From Ignavibacteriales bacterium (GTDB lineage Bacteria > Bacteroidota > Ignavibacteria > UBA10030), in NCBI GenBank assembly GCA_016186715.1, contig JACPLA010000050.1, positions 1 to 43,502 on the forward strand: DNA of 43,502 bases. Reading direction: 5' to 3'. A program made the position numbers and the translations under genes. Below the pieces are notes generated by a model. It was not told the DNA's origin. It worked only from the letters and a program-made list of their open reading frames with translations, and ran no database searches. Each line of letters opens with the position of its first letter. The stretch's first letter is position 1. Below, one piece after another: positions 17,285 through 25,835 of this stretch.

Positions 17285-18325
17285 CTATTCAAGACCGACA
17301 TTCCTGGAATACTTCAGGAGCGATTGTACATAGCTCCCGGGATCTTCCCGAATTGAGGATGAGAGTTGACGGACAAAGGCAATGTCGATTTGAGCTTTCC
17401 GGTTTTCCGTCAATACGTGAAAACCGGAGCCCTCGACCGCCTTCCCGATTTCGAATACATTGAGTTGAAGATCTCGGCAGCGATTCAAACATTCTTGAAC
17501 GCGGTCACCCGGCACCGAGAAGACCAGCTCGAACTCACCATGCTCGGCCGCCGCAAACAGCCAAAGGGGAATCTGAAATCTCGAGGCAAGGGCGCGTGCA
17601 TCGGAATGATAGCATTCCGGTCTTTGGCGGTACAAGATCCCGCAGTCGTTCAGCCGCGACAGGATGTCCAGGCTGGCGAACAAACCGTCGCTGGAATCGA
17701 TGCAAGCGGAGGCCACGTCCCGAATCACGGGCCTCGCATCAAACCTCGCCGTGGGACGATAATGCATCTCAATCTCTTGTGCTTCCTCCAACTTCTGCAG
17801 CTTTGAGAAGCCCAGTGCGTTCCCGAGTCCGATGGATCCGGTCACAAAGATTCGATCACCCGGTTTCATCCCGGTCCTCTGGCGCGCAACTGCTTTCGGA
17901 ACGAGACCGAAAGCGGTTCCGCAAATCTGAAGGGAGGATCCGGTGTTCACGTCGCCGCCGAGAAGCGCCGTCTTGTGCACAGTGGCCGCATCGGCGATCC
18001 CCCTGGAGATTTCTTTGACAGTTTCAGTTGGAATGGATGAGGGCAGCGTCCAGGCAAGCAACATCCCGAGCGGTTCAACTCCGACGGCCGCAAGATCGCT
18101 CAGGTTGATGTTCACTGCCGTCCATCCGATGGTCCAGGGATTCTCGAGGATCCCCAGCTCGATCTCTTCATGGAGCGAATCCGTCGTGCAGGCGAGACAC
18201 AGATCGCTGGAGAGTTCGATCAACTCGGCGTCTGAAGCAAACGGAGCATTGACCTGACGCGGATCCCGGGTCAGATGTGAGCGCACGACATTGATCAACT
18301 GTTCTTCCACAGTGCGGGAGTCCAT
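17285..18325 (-). CDS. ThiL/AIR-synthase-family kinase
   Basis: 346 aa with the PurM/ThiL fold. TTDSLHEEIEL, the ATP/metal segment TAVNINLSDLAAVGVEPLGMLLAWTLP, LLGGDVNTGSSLQICGTAFGLVP, PGDRIFVTGSIGLGNAL and CIDSSDGLFASLDILSRLN all align with thiamine-phosphate kinase motifs. The usual GDDAA loop is replaced by ASDAELIEL, so true ThiL activity is uncertain. It may be a paralogue acting on another phosphate ester. It is operonic with UbiA downstream and starts 6 nt after the preceding gene. Confidence 0.75.
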   Translation of the reverse strand: MDSRTVEEQLINVVRSHLTRDPRQVNAPFASDAELIELSSDLCLACTTDSLHEEIELGILENPWTIGWTAVNINLSDLAAVGVEPLGMLLAWTLPSSIPTETVKEISRGIADAATVHKTALLGGDVNTGSSLQICGTAFGLVPKAVARQRTGMKPGDRIFVTGSIGLGNALGFSKLQKLEEAQEIEMHYRPTARFDARPVIRDVASACIDSSDGLFASLDILSRLNDCGILYRQRPECYHSDARALASRFQIPLWLFAAAEHGEFELVFSVPGDRVQECLNRCRDLQLNVFEIGKAVEGSGFHVLTENRKAQIDIAFVRQLSSSIREDPGSYVQSLLKYSRNVGLE

Positions 18326-18330
18326 CTACC

Positions 18331-19203
18331 TCACCGGTCAGTTCCAAAATTGTATGCAAATCCGAGCCATGGAAGAAACGGAAATCCAGTAATTCTTGAA
18401 CCAGCAGGATAGATGAGACCTAGATCGGCTGCCAGACTCTCTCCGAAGAAACGTATGCCGAAAGAGAGAAAAGCAATATCGGAATCCGGCGGGAACCAAT
18501 TTTCAGTGATGAACTTAATACTATTTGATGCGCGGAGTTCGCCTCCTAACATGATTATTGGCTTGTCGGCAGTTTCGTCTCCAGAAAAACCCCAACCAAG
18601 TCCAGCTGTCAGTGAGGCTCTTTGGCTGCCGAACGAAGTCACACCATAGATGATTCCTACTCCATCTGATCCCCCGGAAGTAGAGTTGATATATAAAACT
18701 CCACCGGAAAGACTGAGGTTGTCAATCTCAACCGGAGTTACCTTCGGGGCGAGATAGAAGATTTGACTCTCTGCTCCGGGGAAAAGGGATATACCGCCGG
18801 CCAGTGTGAGGACATCCGCAACGCCCACAGCCAGAAAAGGGAAGAATATCTGATAAGCTGAGAAGTACCCTTGTCCTGATTCGAGTGGTCGGGCAGTGGG
18901 GGCAAAAAACAACCGTGTGTGATTGGGATCGGGACGAATATATTGCCCACCCTCGACTTGTCCAGAAAGCTGTTCCCTGGCTTTCACTTGGTTTTTGGGA
19001 ATCGTCATTGAAATGTTACCGATGGTGTTAAAGAAAATTGAGACAGAATCCTCCTTGACGATAGTCCCAATAAGTTCTGATCCGTCTCTGAGAACCAGCT
19101 TGGTTGGTCTTTGAGATGTAGTGTCTTGCTGAGAAAAGCATCTGGTCATGAGAATAGAATCTAGCGCAACAAGCACCAAGACCGTCGAGAAAATAGATCT
19201 CAT
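18331..19203 (-). CDS. Secreted, probably outer-membrane beta-barrel protein of unknown function
   Basis: I take ATG 19203 (MRSIFSTVLVLVALDSILMTRCFSQQ), which has a signal peptide and AAAGGA upstream, giving 290 aa. A small N-terminal beta domain (LVLRDGSELIGTIVKEDSVSIFFNTIGNISMTIPKNQVKA) resembles the nucleic-acid-free Sm-like/SH3-like strand pattern often placed before barrels. The rest alternates glycine and aromatic strands (GVADVLTLAGGISLFPG, ASLTAGLGWGFSG, LPWLGFAYNFG) and ends like a barrel. I do not recognise the family. It is the first gene of a tight block with ThiL-like and UbiA. Confidence 0.7.
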   Translation of the reverse strand: MRSIFSTVLVLVALDSILMTRCFSQQDTTSQRPTKLVLRDGSELIGTIVKEDSVSIFFNTIGNISMTIPKNQVKAREQLSGQVEGGQYIRPDPNHTRLFFAPTARPLESGQGYFSAYQIFFPFLAVGVADVLTLAGGISLFPGAESQIFYLAPKVTPVEIDNLSLSGGVLYINSTSGGSDGVGIIYGVTSFGSQRASLTAGLGWGFSGDETADKPIIMLGGELRASNSIKFITENWFPPDSDIAFLSFGIRFFGESLAADLGLIYPAGSRITGFPFLPWLGFAYNFGTDR

Positions 19204-19315
19204 CTGATTATGTCCTTTCTGCCCCCTCAATGAGATTCCTTTTGGGGTAAGGGCGGTTTTGCCTGACTTTGTGTACAATGAACAGTGCACTGCGAGCAGC
19301 TTTGTCACCTCGCTC

Positions 19316-20254
19316 TCAGTAAACCATCTCCACCGGACGACGCGTAATTCTGAACCGGGCTGGCAGATATCCGATCAGCTCTCCGTCCGCTTCAATGATG
19401 CCTCTCTCCGACGATTCAATGACGATCTCCTTCGCCTTCTCAAGCCAGACCTTGGGATGCGAGAGAATGGATCCGCGATAGAAGAGGCTGAGCGTCCCTA
19501 TTCTTTCGAGCTTCGACAAATCGCCGACCCCCACGACGCAAAACGATCCAGGGGGTGCCTTTGCCCGCGGCCCGTACGACATCCCTCCGCCGAAATTGGG
19601 ACCCCTGAGAATCGCAAGGTTCGTGAGAACGCTCTTTCGTGTGCGCGTACCGTCAAGGACGATCCCATACTTCCGGGATTCATGGCGCACAATCGCGTTG
19701 ATCGCCGACCACAGCACGGCGGAATCCACCGAGTATCTCTTCATCATTCGCACGATTGCTGCGCTGCGGTTAAAGAATTCGAGTGCGCGCGCGACAATAC
19801 CGAGGCTTGCGTTCACAAGGAAATACCGGGTGACCGGCAGCCCCTGAGCGTCTCTGCAATCGATCCGGCCAACGTTGATCGGGACGGAGACACCCGCGGT
19901 GAGACGTTGAACAAAGGATCCGTTGCCGCCGCCAAAACTCCGGATGAAGTCATTACTGCTTCCAGCGCCGACAAAACCGAGGAGTGGAAGCCTTCTCCTG
20001 GGGGCCTTTTGCCGAAGGAGTCCATTTAACACTTCGTTGAGCGTCCCGTCTCCGCCAAACGCCACAATATAGTCAACCCCGTCCTGCACCGCTCTCGACG
20101 CAAGAGAAACGGCATGTCCGCGGGATTCCGTCACATCAACATGAAAAGGCATGTTGACGTTTTTCAGGGCCTGTTCCAGAATGCGCAACCGGCCAAGGGC
20201 AGTCGCTCCCCCGGCATTTGGATTCACAATAACATACACAGAACGTCGAATCAC
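19316..20254 (-). CDS. Diacylglycerol/sphingosine-type lipid kinase (DAGK catalytic family)
   Basis: About 312 aa from GTG 20254. This start overlaps the stop of the upstream gene as GTGA and has AGAGGA upstream; the ATG ten codons earlier would run into the neighbour. VYVIVNPNAGG, the nucleotide loop FGGDGTLNEVLNGL, GFVGAGSSNDFIRSFG and the C-terminal EIVIESSERGIIEADGELIG are characteristic of the YegS/BmrU/LCB5 family. These enzymes phosphorylate diacylglycerol, phosphatidylglycerol or sphingoid lipids on the inner leaflet. It is coupled to the SDR epimerase, pointing to a lipid pathway. Confidence 0.9.
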   Translation of the reverse strand: MIRRSVYVIVNPNAGGATALGRLRILEQALKNVNMPFHVDVTESRGHAVSLASRAVQDGVDYIVAFGGDGTLNEVLNGLLRQKAPRRRLPLLGFVGAGSSNDFIRSFGGGNGSFVQRLTAGVSVPINVGRIDCRDAQGLPVTRYFLVNASLGIVARALEFFNRSAAIVRMMKRYSVDSAVLWSAINAIVRHESRKYGIVLDGTRTRKSVLTNLAILRGPNFGGGMSYGPRAKAPPGSFCVVGVGDLSKLERIGTLSLFYRGSILSHPKVWLEKAKEIVIESSERGIIEADGELIGYLPARFRITRRPVEMVY

Positions 20255-21189
20255 CGAAGGATCCTCTCCTCGACAAACTCGCAAAACGTCTCTCTGGACG
20301 AGAACCGGGGGATATAGCCAAACTCCCTCTTCAACTTGGTAATATCCGGAACGCAGGAATGAGTCACAAATCCAAGCTGACCCCCTCCAAACGGTGCCAG
20401 CCGGAGTGCAAAGAGTCCATTCAGCAGGGCCCGGGCCAAGTACTCGGGAAACCGCACGAATTTCCGTCGGGCAATCCGCGCCATTTCGCTGAGACGAACC
20501 ATTCCCTCCCCGGCCACATTGAACGCCCCCCTGACAGGTTTGACCAGAGACTGAAAGAGAATCTCGTTCATATCTTCCTCATGGGTAAAGGCCAGGAAAG
20601 GGTCGCGGCGGCGGATTCCAAGGATCATCGGCGCTTCGAGACCGGCTGAAATCGCGTTGTGAACATGACGGCCAAGAACGTTGCAAATCCGGAGGACAAC
20701 GACATTACAGCCGGGGTGCGTGCTGCTAAAGTCCGTGATGAGGCCTTCAACAATTGCCTTGTTCATCGAGTAGTGAAAATCTCCATTGCCACGCAGCGGA
20801 TGTGATTCAGGAATCGGCAACGGGTTATCCGCATGCCACCCGTAAGCCGCAATACTGCTCGCAATCACGAGTTTCCGCACGGGGGCCGTTTCGCACGCCT
20901 GAAGAACGTTCCGTGTGCCCCCGACATCGACGTCATGCTCAAGGCGTGGATTGTGAGTGGGGTTCACGACGAACGCAAGGTGGACAACATGGGAGACCGA
21001 TTCCTTCTTGAACACATTGCTCAGTCCGGGATCGCGCACATCCATCTTGATGAATTCCATTCCTTCTGTCGGCACGGGCGGACGGATGTCAAGACCGATC
21101 ACACGATGAAACAACCGCTCTCCCCGAAGGCGGCCCAGTAACCCCTGTCCCAGGTAACCGCTTGCCCCTGTTATTGCAAGAACAGCCAT
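20251..21189 (-). CDS. NAD-dependent epimerase/dehydratase (extended SDR)
   Basis: 312 aa from ATG 21189, which has GGAG 5-8 nt upstream; the longer ORF reads through the promoter. The Rossmann motif TGASGYLGQGLLGRL, the LIDIRPPV cofactor strand, HLAFVVNPTHNP, the active-site serine region VIASSIAAYG and YSMNKAIVEGL (YxxxK) are present. The substrate is unknown. It is the lead gene of a possible 8-kb operon with a lipid kinase, UbiA and an acyltransferase. NAD-dependent epimerase-like enzymes also serve as ceramide reductases in bacteria, but no serine palmitoyltransferase is in the window. The promoter carries TGACAA direct repeats. Confidence 0.88.
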   Translation of the reverse strand: MAVLAITGASGYLGQGLLGRLRGERLFHRVIGLDIRPPVPTEGMEFIKMDVRDPGLSNVFKKESVSHVVHLAFVVNPTHNPRLEHDVDVGGTRNVLQACETAPVRKLVIASSIAAYGWHADNPLPIPESHPLRGNGDFHYSMNKAIVEGLITDFSSTHPGCNVVVLRICNVLGRHVHNAISAGLEAPMILGIRRRDPFLAFTHEEDMNEILFQSLVKPVRGAFNVAGEGMVRLSEMARIARRKFVRFPEYLARALLNGLFALRLAPFGGGQLGFVTHSCVPDITKLKREFGYIPRFSSRETFCEFVEERILR

Positions 21190-21214
21190 GGTTTCTCCTT
21201 CATTATCATCATTC

Positions 21215-21256
21215 ATAATACCCGCTCCCGCCCGGAAAATTGTCATGAAATTGTCA
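21215..21256 (-). promoter_or_regulatory. Direct-repeat operator A and -10-like box before the SDR epimerase
   Basis: On the coding strand two TGACAA half-sites (21256-21251 and 21245-21240) are spaced exactly 11 bp apart (TTTTGACAATTTCATGACAATTTT). A TATTAT box (21220-21215) begins 19 nt after the second half-site. The last repeat lies about 51 nt from the ATG. Confidence 0.65.
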
Positions 21257-21319
21257 AAACGTGGTAAGAAGATTGACAATGGAAGAGGGTGGGTGGGGGA
21301 ATCTTCGGATTATGCCGTG

Positions 21320-21402
21320 AGGAGGATGGATGAATGGATGATGGATGGTGGCGTTCGCTCATGTGCTTGTGAACACACCCATTCTCCATCATCCATCCTC
21401 CT
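21320..21402. repeat. Imperfect inverted repeat of GGATGGATGA sequence after the TonB receptor gene
   Basis: The left arm AGGAGGATGGATGAATGGATGATGG pairs imperfectly with the right arm CCATTCTCCATCATCCATCCTCCT across a ~30-nt loop. It lies 14 nt beyond the stop of the TonB receptor, so it could act as a transcript-end hairpin. The units are partly heptameric. Confidence 0.6.
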
Positions 21403-21415
21403 GTAAGTATTGCGA

Positions 21416-24106
21416 TTAGAACGCGTACGACAGCCTCCCTATAACCATTCTTCCGATTTCCGGAGCACCGATGAAGTACCGATGTTTCTTGTTGAGAAGG
21501 TTCGTCGACGAGAGAGTAACGCCGAACCCGCGGAATCCGAGATCCTGAAGCCCAAGCGTTACATCAATGAACGATCCCGGACTCACGGATCCGACATACA
21601 CGCCTGAGTTCATACGAAATCCCTCTGTCCAGCGATAGCGGAGTTTGGAAAAAAGCCCGTACTCAGCGTTGCGATAGGCGACGGCGATCGAACCCTTTGA
21701 CCGGGGTGCATTGAGGGAAAGGTCCGTCGCGCCGTCGAGCTTTTCAAAGAAATTCCTGCTGACGTACGAGTAGGTTCCTTCGAGTGAAATCATTCCGGAG
21801 AGTCGATAATCCGCCCACAGATCGATTCCCTGCAAATTGACTGTCCCGAAGTTCCGGGAAGCCAGGAGGATGGCGGTGTTGCTTTCTGCTTCCTTTGGCG
21901 TAACCGTACCGAGCGGAATTTGTCCGACACTTGCTCCGATCTGAGTGGCCTGGTCCTCTGCAATTGCCTCGGCCTGCGGCTCGGGTACGCCTTGATCCAT
22001 CAGTCCCTGCTTGATGTAAGGCTTCAGATAGTCTTTCACATTGTCGCCATTCAGGAACACATTTGGCGTAAAGATCTGAAGCGGACCGATGAAATCGGTT
22101 ACCCGGGTGTAGTATATATCAACGCTGGCCTGGAGGCGGCTGGAAAAAACGCCCTTGTAGCCGACTTCGAGCGTTTGCGTGATCGTTGGTTTGAGCGCTT
22201 TGATATCGTACACGTCGGAGACCGGATCAAACGATCCCGTTTCCGGATTCAGAAGCGCCATCAAGGATCCGACCTCCTGACTGGTCGGGGCCGGAATGCC
22301 GGAGAGATCGACACCGCCGGCAGCGAGAAAATCCACGACGGCCGACCAGAGCAGAGCCGCCTCATCGGCGGGAATCGGCCCGGCGGGGAAAAAGGGGGAA
22401 TGCATCACGGGACGTCCCGCAATACGGTCAAAGTTGAACCCGGAAGTCGGAACTCCACTTGCGCGGACGGCAATGGCGTACGGTTCCGGAAACCCAAAGA
22501 CATTTGCCACCGACTCGATATCGAGAAAAAGTTCCGTCGTCGTGGGAGTTGAATACGCCCGGTTATACGTCACTCGAATGTTGTGATGATCGTTCGGCCT
22601 CAAAGTGATCCCTGCCCGCGGTGAAAAAACCGGACTGAGAAGCTGGTTATGCTTGTCGATCCGAGCCGCAAAGGCCAGGTCCAGATGATTGTCAAACAGC
22701 CGTGTCTCAGACTGCAGGTAACCGCCGTACTCATTGATATCGTCCGAGGCTTCGTTGCGACCGTTGATCGTGCCTCCGGTTTCGGGCCGTGTAAGAAGCA
22801 GATCTGCACCATAGATAAACCGCTGAGCATCGCTCAGGGCCACCGAATGTTGAATCTGAGTTACGAACTGAGACGACCGATCCACGATCGGTTCCCCGCT
22901 GCGGAGCAGATACGTGTCGCCGGCATCACTCTTGTTGAAAAACGCCTGGGCAAAAAGGTCGCCGTAACTCACCCGAGCCTGTGCGTACGAATAGTTCCAA
23001 TCCTTTGCCTGAGCAGCGCCGATGTCGGTCAATTCAATACCGCGGACCAATTGCGTCATTCCAAATGTCGCCACGGCCGAGAGTTGGTCGCCAAGGAGAA
23101 AATCCAGGCGGGCCTCTCCGGCATAGCGCTCGATCACTCCCTCACGCTTTCCTATCCGCAAGGTCGATGCATCCGCCCCGGCCGCGAGTGCATCCTGGCG
23201 AATTGCGGTTTCTACCGGGTCGACATAGCTCCAATCTTTCCCCTTGAAATAGAGCCCGGAGAACTTATATCCGGCATTGTTCCCAACGGAGCCGGCGTGA
23301 CGAAATGTTCCTTGAAACACCGATCGTTCCCCCATCGTCGTCGAAACAGAAGTCCCCTTCGAGGAAAAAGGAGAAGAGGTGATGAAATTGACCACTCCGT
23401 TTGCCGCATTGGGTCCATAGAGCGCGGATCCCGGGCCCCGAACAACCTCCACGCGCTCTATGTCATCGTTACCGGGCGCGAGAAGATAAGGAGCGTTGAG
23501 GCGGAGAGAAGGAACACCCGCCAACCGGTTGTCAGTCAGCATCATGAGCGTGCCGGAGAACACATTGTTGAATCCGCGCACCACGACGTTTTGCTGAAGA
23601 AGACCGGTTTGTGAGACGTCGACCCCCGCAACCGTTCGAAGATGATCCGTCGGGGTGATAACAGGCGCTTCAGCAACCGCTCTGGCGTCAATGACGGACA
23701 TCGACGCCGGGGCTTCAAGGAGCTTTTGTTGCTTGCGGGACGCCGACACCACAATCCCGTCGAGCATGATGATCCGTGGTACAAGCTCGGCATCAAGGCG
23801 GACAGATTGTGCCCCAAGGACCGAAATCCGTTCCATTCTCCGGGTGTGATGCGCCACTGACATGAAACTGACTGTATAATATCCGACCGGGATCTCCCCC
23901 AACGCGTACATGCCCCTCCCATCGCTGTAGACCCATGTTTGTTTTGTCGAATCCGTAAGACTCGTCGCCAGAATCACCACATTGACGATCGGCTCTGCCG
24001 TTTCCGCCTCTAGTACTCTTCCGGTGATGGTCCCGGTTTGTGCGGCGAGCTGATTCAATCCCGCCATCCAGACCAGAATCAATGTTCCACTGACTAGTTG
24101 TTTCAT
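21416..24106 (-). CDS. TonB-dependent outer-membrane receptor
   Basis: 896 aa. A signal peptide (MKQLVSGTLILVWMAGLNQLAAQ) is followed by a carboxypeptidase-regulatory-like domain (TGTITGRVLEAETAEPIVNVVI ... YSDGRGMYALGEIPVGYYTVSF). The plug domain lies at ~120-245 (EAPASMSVIDARAV, QNVVVRGFNNVFSGTLMMLTDNR, VEVVRGPGSALYGPNAANGVVNF). The 22-strand barrel ends in RMVIGRLSYAF. It should import a bulky ligand with energy from TonB/ExbBD. The ligand is unknown; no SusD partner is present. AAAGGAGG precedes ATG 24106. Confidence 0.95.
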   Translation of the reverse strand: MKQLVSGTLILVWMAGLNQLAAQTGTITGRVLEAETAEPIVNVVILATSLTDSTKQTWVYSDGRGMYALGEIPVGYYTVSFMSVAHHTRRMERISVLGAQSVRLDAELVPRIIMLDGIVVSASRKQQKLLEAPASMSVIDARAVAEAPVITPTDHLRTVAGVDVSQTGLLQQNVVVRGFNNVFSGTLMMLTDNRLAGVPSLRLNAPYLLAPGNDDIERVEVVRGPGSALYGPNAANGVVNFITSSPFSSKGTSVSTTMGERSVFQGTFRHAGSVGNNAGYKFSGLYFKGKDWSYVDPVETAIRQDALAAGADASTLRIGKREGVIERYAGEARLDFLLGDQLSAVATFGMTQLVRGIELTDIGAAQAKDWNYSYAQARVSYGDLFAQAFFNKSDAGDTYLLRSGEPIVDRSSQFVTQIQHSVALSDAQRFIYGADLLLTRPETGGTINGRNEASDDINEYGGYLQSETRLFDNHLDLAFAARIDKHNQLLSPVFSPRAGITLRPNDHHNIRVTYNRAYSTPTTTELFLDIESVANVFGFPEPYAIAVRASGVPTSGFNFDRIAGRPVMHSPFFPAGPIPADEAALLWSAVVDFLAAGGVDLSGIPAPTSQEVGSLMALLNPETGSFDPVSDVYDIKALKPTITQTLEVGYKGVFSSRLQASVDIYYTRVTDFIGPLQIFTPNVFLNGDNVKDYLKPYIKQGLMDQGVPEPQAEAIAEDQATQIGASVGQIPLGTVTPKEAESNTAILLASRNFGTVNLQGIDLWADYRLSGMISLEGTYSYVSRNFFEKLDGATDLSLNAPRSKGSIAVAYRNAEYGLFSKLRYRWTEGFRMNSGVYVGSVSPGSFIDVTLGLQDLGFRGFGVTLSSTNLLNKKHRYFIGAPEIGRMVIGRLSYAF

Positions 24107-24156
24107 GGTCGTGCCTCCTTTGATGTTCGAATGTGCTTGTGGTCGTTAAGCCGGCT

Positions 24157-24351
24157 TCACTTGAGTAGAATCACCCGTTGTGTTTCGACCGTTTCTCCTG
24201 CGACAAGCCGCGAGAAGTAAATCCCGCTGGGCAAATGCGATGCGTCGAACCGGGCACTGTGATAACCGGCGTTCATCTGTCCATCCAGAAGCGTCGCAAC
24301 TTCCTGACCGACAAGATTGTAGAGAATGGAGAGAATGACGATTATTTCCAC
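24157..24351 (-). pseudogene. Orphan T9SS type A sorting-domain fragment
   Basis: The 64 residues after position ~10 (YNLVGQEVATLLDGQMNAGYHSARFDASHLPSGIYFSRLVAGETVETQRVILLK) are the second half of a T9SS C-terminal sorting domain. The first half (PNPFNP strand) and any cargo domain are missing. The residues before it (MEIIVILSIL) do not form a proper signal peptide. It is most likely the tail of a lost surface-protein gene, left between the TonB receptor and the next small gene. Confidence 0.75.
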
Positions 24352-24459
24352 AATAACAACTTGAGCATCGGTGGTATCATAGCTTGCTCACTCTTGAGTC
24401 AAGGGAATCGGACTTGACCCTCCGTCCAGTGACAAATCTTGTATGCCTTGCAAATGCAG

Positions 24460-24927
24460 TCATGGGGCGGCGATCAGCTTTCCGATCGTTTCTCTTTTTT
24501 CCGCGACGCTTTTCCCTTCGAGCGGTACCGCCTGTTCCATATCCCGCAAAGATCCCGCTACGCTGCCGATGATCCCGCCAACGATTCCGATGTACAGGGC
24601 CGATGTTTCCATCGTTCGGTTTTGATCACGCACGGGTCGTGCCAGAAAACCGGCAACCATGCCGACGGCCAACCCAATGCCTGCACCGACCGCCGCGCCT
24701 TCGACGATTGATCCCTCGCGCATGACGCGGATTTGCTCGATCTCTTCGATGGGAACAAACAATGATTTTCCTCCGCTCAGGAGCTGTAGCGAGTCTCCTT
24801 CCATTCCCCGCCACGTTGCATTCAGAATTACTCTGTTCTCCGATAACTTCAGCCACAGGTAGTGATCCTGGGCCAAAGCGTTGAGCGGAACAAAGAAAAA
24901 GGAAACGAGCGCAATGAACTGTTTCAT
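24460..24927 (-). CDS. Exported protein with glycine-rich membrane segment
   Basis: 155 aa. A signal peptide (MKQFIALVSFFFVPLNALAQ) precedes a short beta domain (LSENRVILNATWRGMEGDSLQLLSGGKSLFVPIEEIEQIRV) like the SH3-like strand unit seen in the protein at 18331. Two glycine-zipper-like hydrophobic segments follow (AAVGAGIGLAVGMVAGFLA and YIGIVGGIIGSVAGSL). The layout resembles glycine-zipper envelope proteins. Function is unknown. The region from 24352 to 24459 upstream of the T9SS fragment holds nothing I can identify. Confidence 0.75.
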   Translation of the reverse strand: MKQFIALVSFFFVPLNALAQDHYLWLKLSENRVILNATWRGMEGDSLQLLSGGKSLFVPIEEIEQIRVMREGSIVEGAAVGAGIGLAVGMVAGFLARPVRDQNRTMETSALYIGIVGGIIGSVAGSLRDMEQAVPLEGKSVAEKRETIGKLIAAP

Positions 24928-25004
24928 CGTATTCTTTTCTTAACAAGCACATGAAGGAGGGGGAGATCAGGAAATCCTTCACTCCCCGCTCAAAGAGTTG
25001 CAGC

Positions 25005-25565
25005 CTACCATTGAGTCCGCGCAGAACCCCGGATTGCGTAGCCGACAATCAGTGAAACCCGCTGTCCCTCGGGGTTGGTTGTCACTGCGAGATTGATCGG
25101 AATGCTGACACCGCCGTAGTCGATGCTCTTGCCGACAGCTATGGTGAGAGCCGTGCGCGGCTTGTCCGCAAGCAGCACGTTCGGACCCATGCCGAACTCT
25201 ATTCCATTGGGAAGTCGGACGCCGATCGCAAGAGTGGCCGTCGGAAAGATTCTGCTGTATTCGACTCCCGAGATCAGGGGGACAGCTTGAATGACAAATT
25301 GAGGCCCTCCGCCTTCCGGAATCACCTGGTATTCAAAGTGCCAGCCAAACTGGCTCAGCAGAAGCCCAAAGCCGTTTCGTTTCAACTCATCGGCCAGTTT
25401 TCCGCCTCCGACGACGTACGTAACGCCCAATCGGGGCCCTCCAAGATTCCGCTCTGCCAGAGTCACCGGTTGCTCCATAACCTGAACCTGAGCGACAGCC
25501 GTCATAGAGGCGGTTGTCAGAACCGCTCCGATGAAGGCGCCCAGCTTCGAAATCCTCGTTCTCAT
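25005..25565 (-). CDS. Secreted envelope protein of unknown function
   Basis: I prefer ATG 25565 (MRTRISKLGAFIGAVLTTASMTAVAQ); the track start is a TTG inside the ribosome binding site TTGGAGGATATC. The mature part (~160 aa) is rich in beta strands with glycine turns (LGVTYVVGGG, VEYSRIFPTATLAIGVRLPNGIEFGMGPN, LTIAVGKSIDYGGVSIPINLAV, VSLIVGYAI), suggesting a small barrel or surface-associated beta protein. I do not recognise the family. Its promoter carries three TGACAA repeats. Its GGAGGATATCATG start context is identical to that of the desaturase, so the two are probably co-regulated. Confidence 0.75.
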   Translation of the reverse strand: MRTRISKLGAFIGAVLTTASMTAVAQVQVMEQPVTLAERNLGGPRLGVTYVVGGGKLADELKRNGFGLLLSQFGWHFEYQVIPEGGGPQFVIQAVPLISGVEYSRIFPTATLAIGVRLPNGIEFGMGPNVLLADKPRTALTIAVGKSIDYGGVSIPINLAVTTNPEGQRVSLIVGYAIRGSARTQW

Positions 25566-25637
25566 GATATCCTCCAAAGTGGATTGATTGATGTGGTGAT
25601 CAACTTCATATCAAAGACGGAAAAACCGGATCGATCG

Positions 25638-25665
25638 TTGTCACGGTTTTGTCAAACAATTGTCG
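25638..25665 (-). promoter_or_regulatory. Direct-repeat operator B (three half-sites)
   Basis: Coding strand reads CGACAA, TGACAA, TGACAA at 25665-25660, 25654-25649 and 25643-25638, each exactly 11 bp apart. The last half-site is 73 nt from ATG 25565. The sequence 19 nt further is GTCTTTGATAT, a weaker -10 than in A or D. Confidence 0.65.
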
Positions 25666-25717
25666 AATTGCAGCGCGACAAAATCTTTGCCAATCGCGTG
25701 ACAGCTTCATCGGGCAC

Positions 25718-25807
25718 TTACAGAAGAAAGACCAAAGCGATGAGACTGAGAAATGTTTCGACCGCAACCCAAAAAACAATGATCCTCAACGCCATTCCTA
25801 TTTTCAC
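25718..25807 (-). CDS. Predicted 29-aa single-span membrane peptide (below ORF-track cutoff)
   Basis: A GTG at 25807 behind GGAAGGAAAGCCT opens VKIGMALRIIVFWVAVETFLSLIALVFLL and ends at TAA (25718). It is almost entirely one hydrophobic helix with two positive charges at the start, typical of small regulatory membrane peptides. It begins 28 nt after the 85-aa gene and probably shares its transcript with the desaturase. There is no homology evidence. The support is the ribosome binding site, the hydrophobic composition and the position. Confidence 0.45.
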   Translation of the reverse strand: MKIGMALRIIVFWVAVETFLSLIALVFLL

Positions 25808-25835
25808 AGGCTTTCCTTCCGATAGATCGCTGGAT

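Noticed and set aside
21361-24952. The 10-mer ATGTGCTTGT occurs three times in intergenic DNA (21361 plus, 24131 plus, 24943 minus)
   Set aside because: In a window this size many 10-mers are expected three times by chance, and there is no shared position relative to genes.
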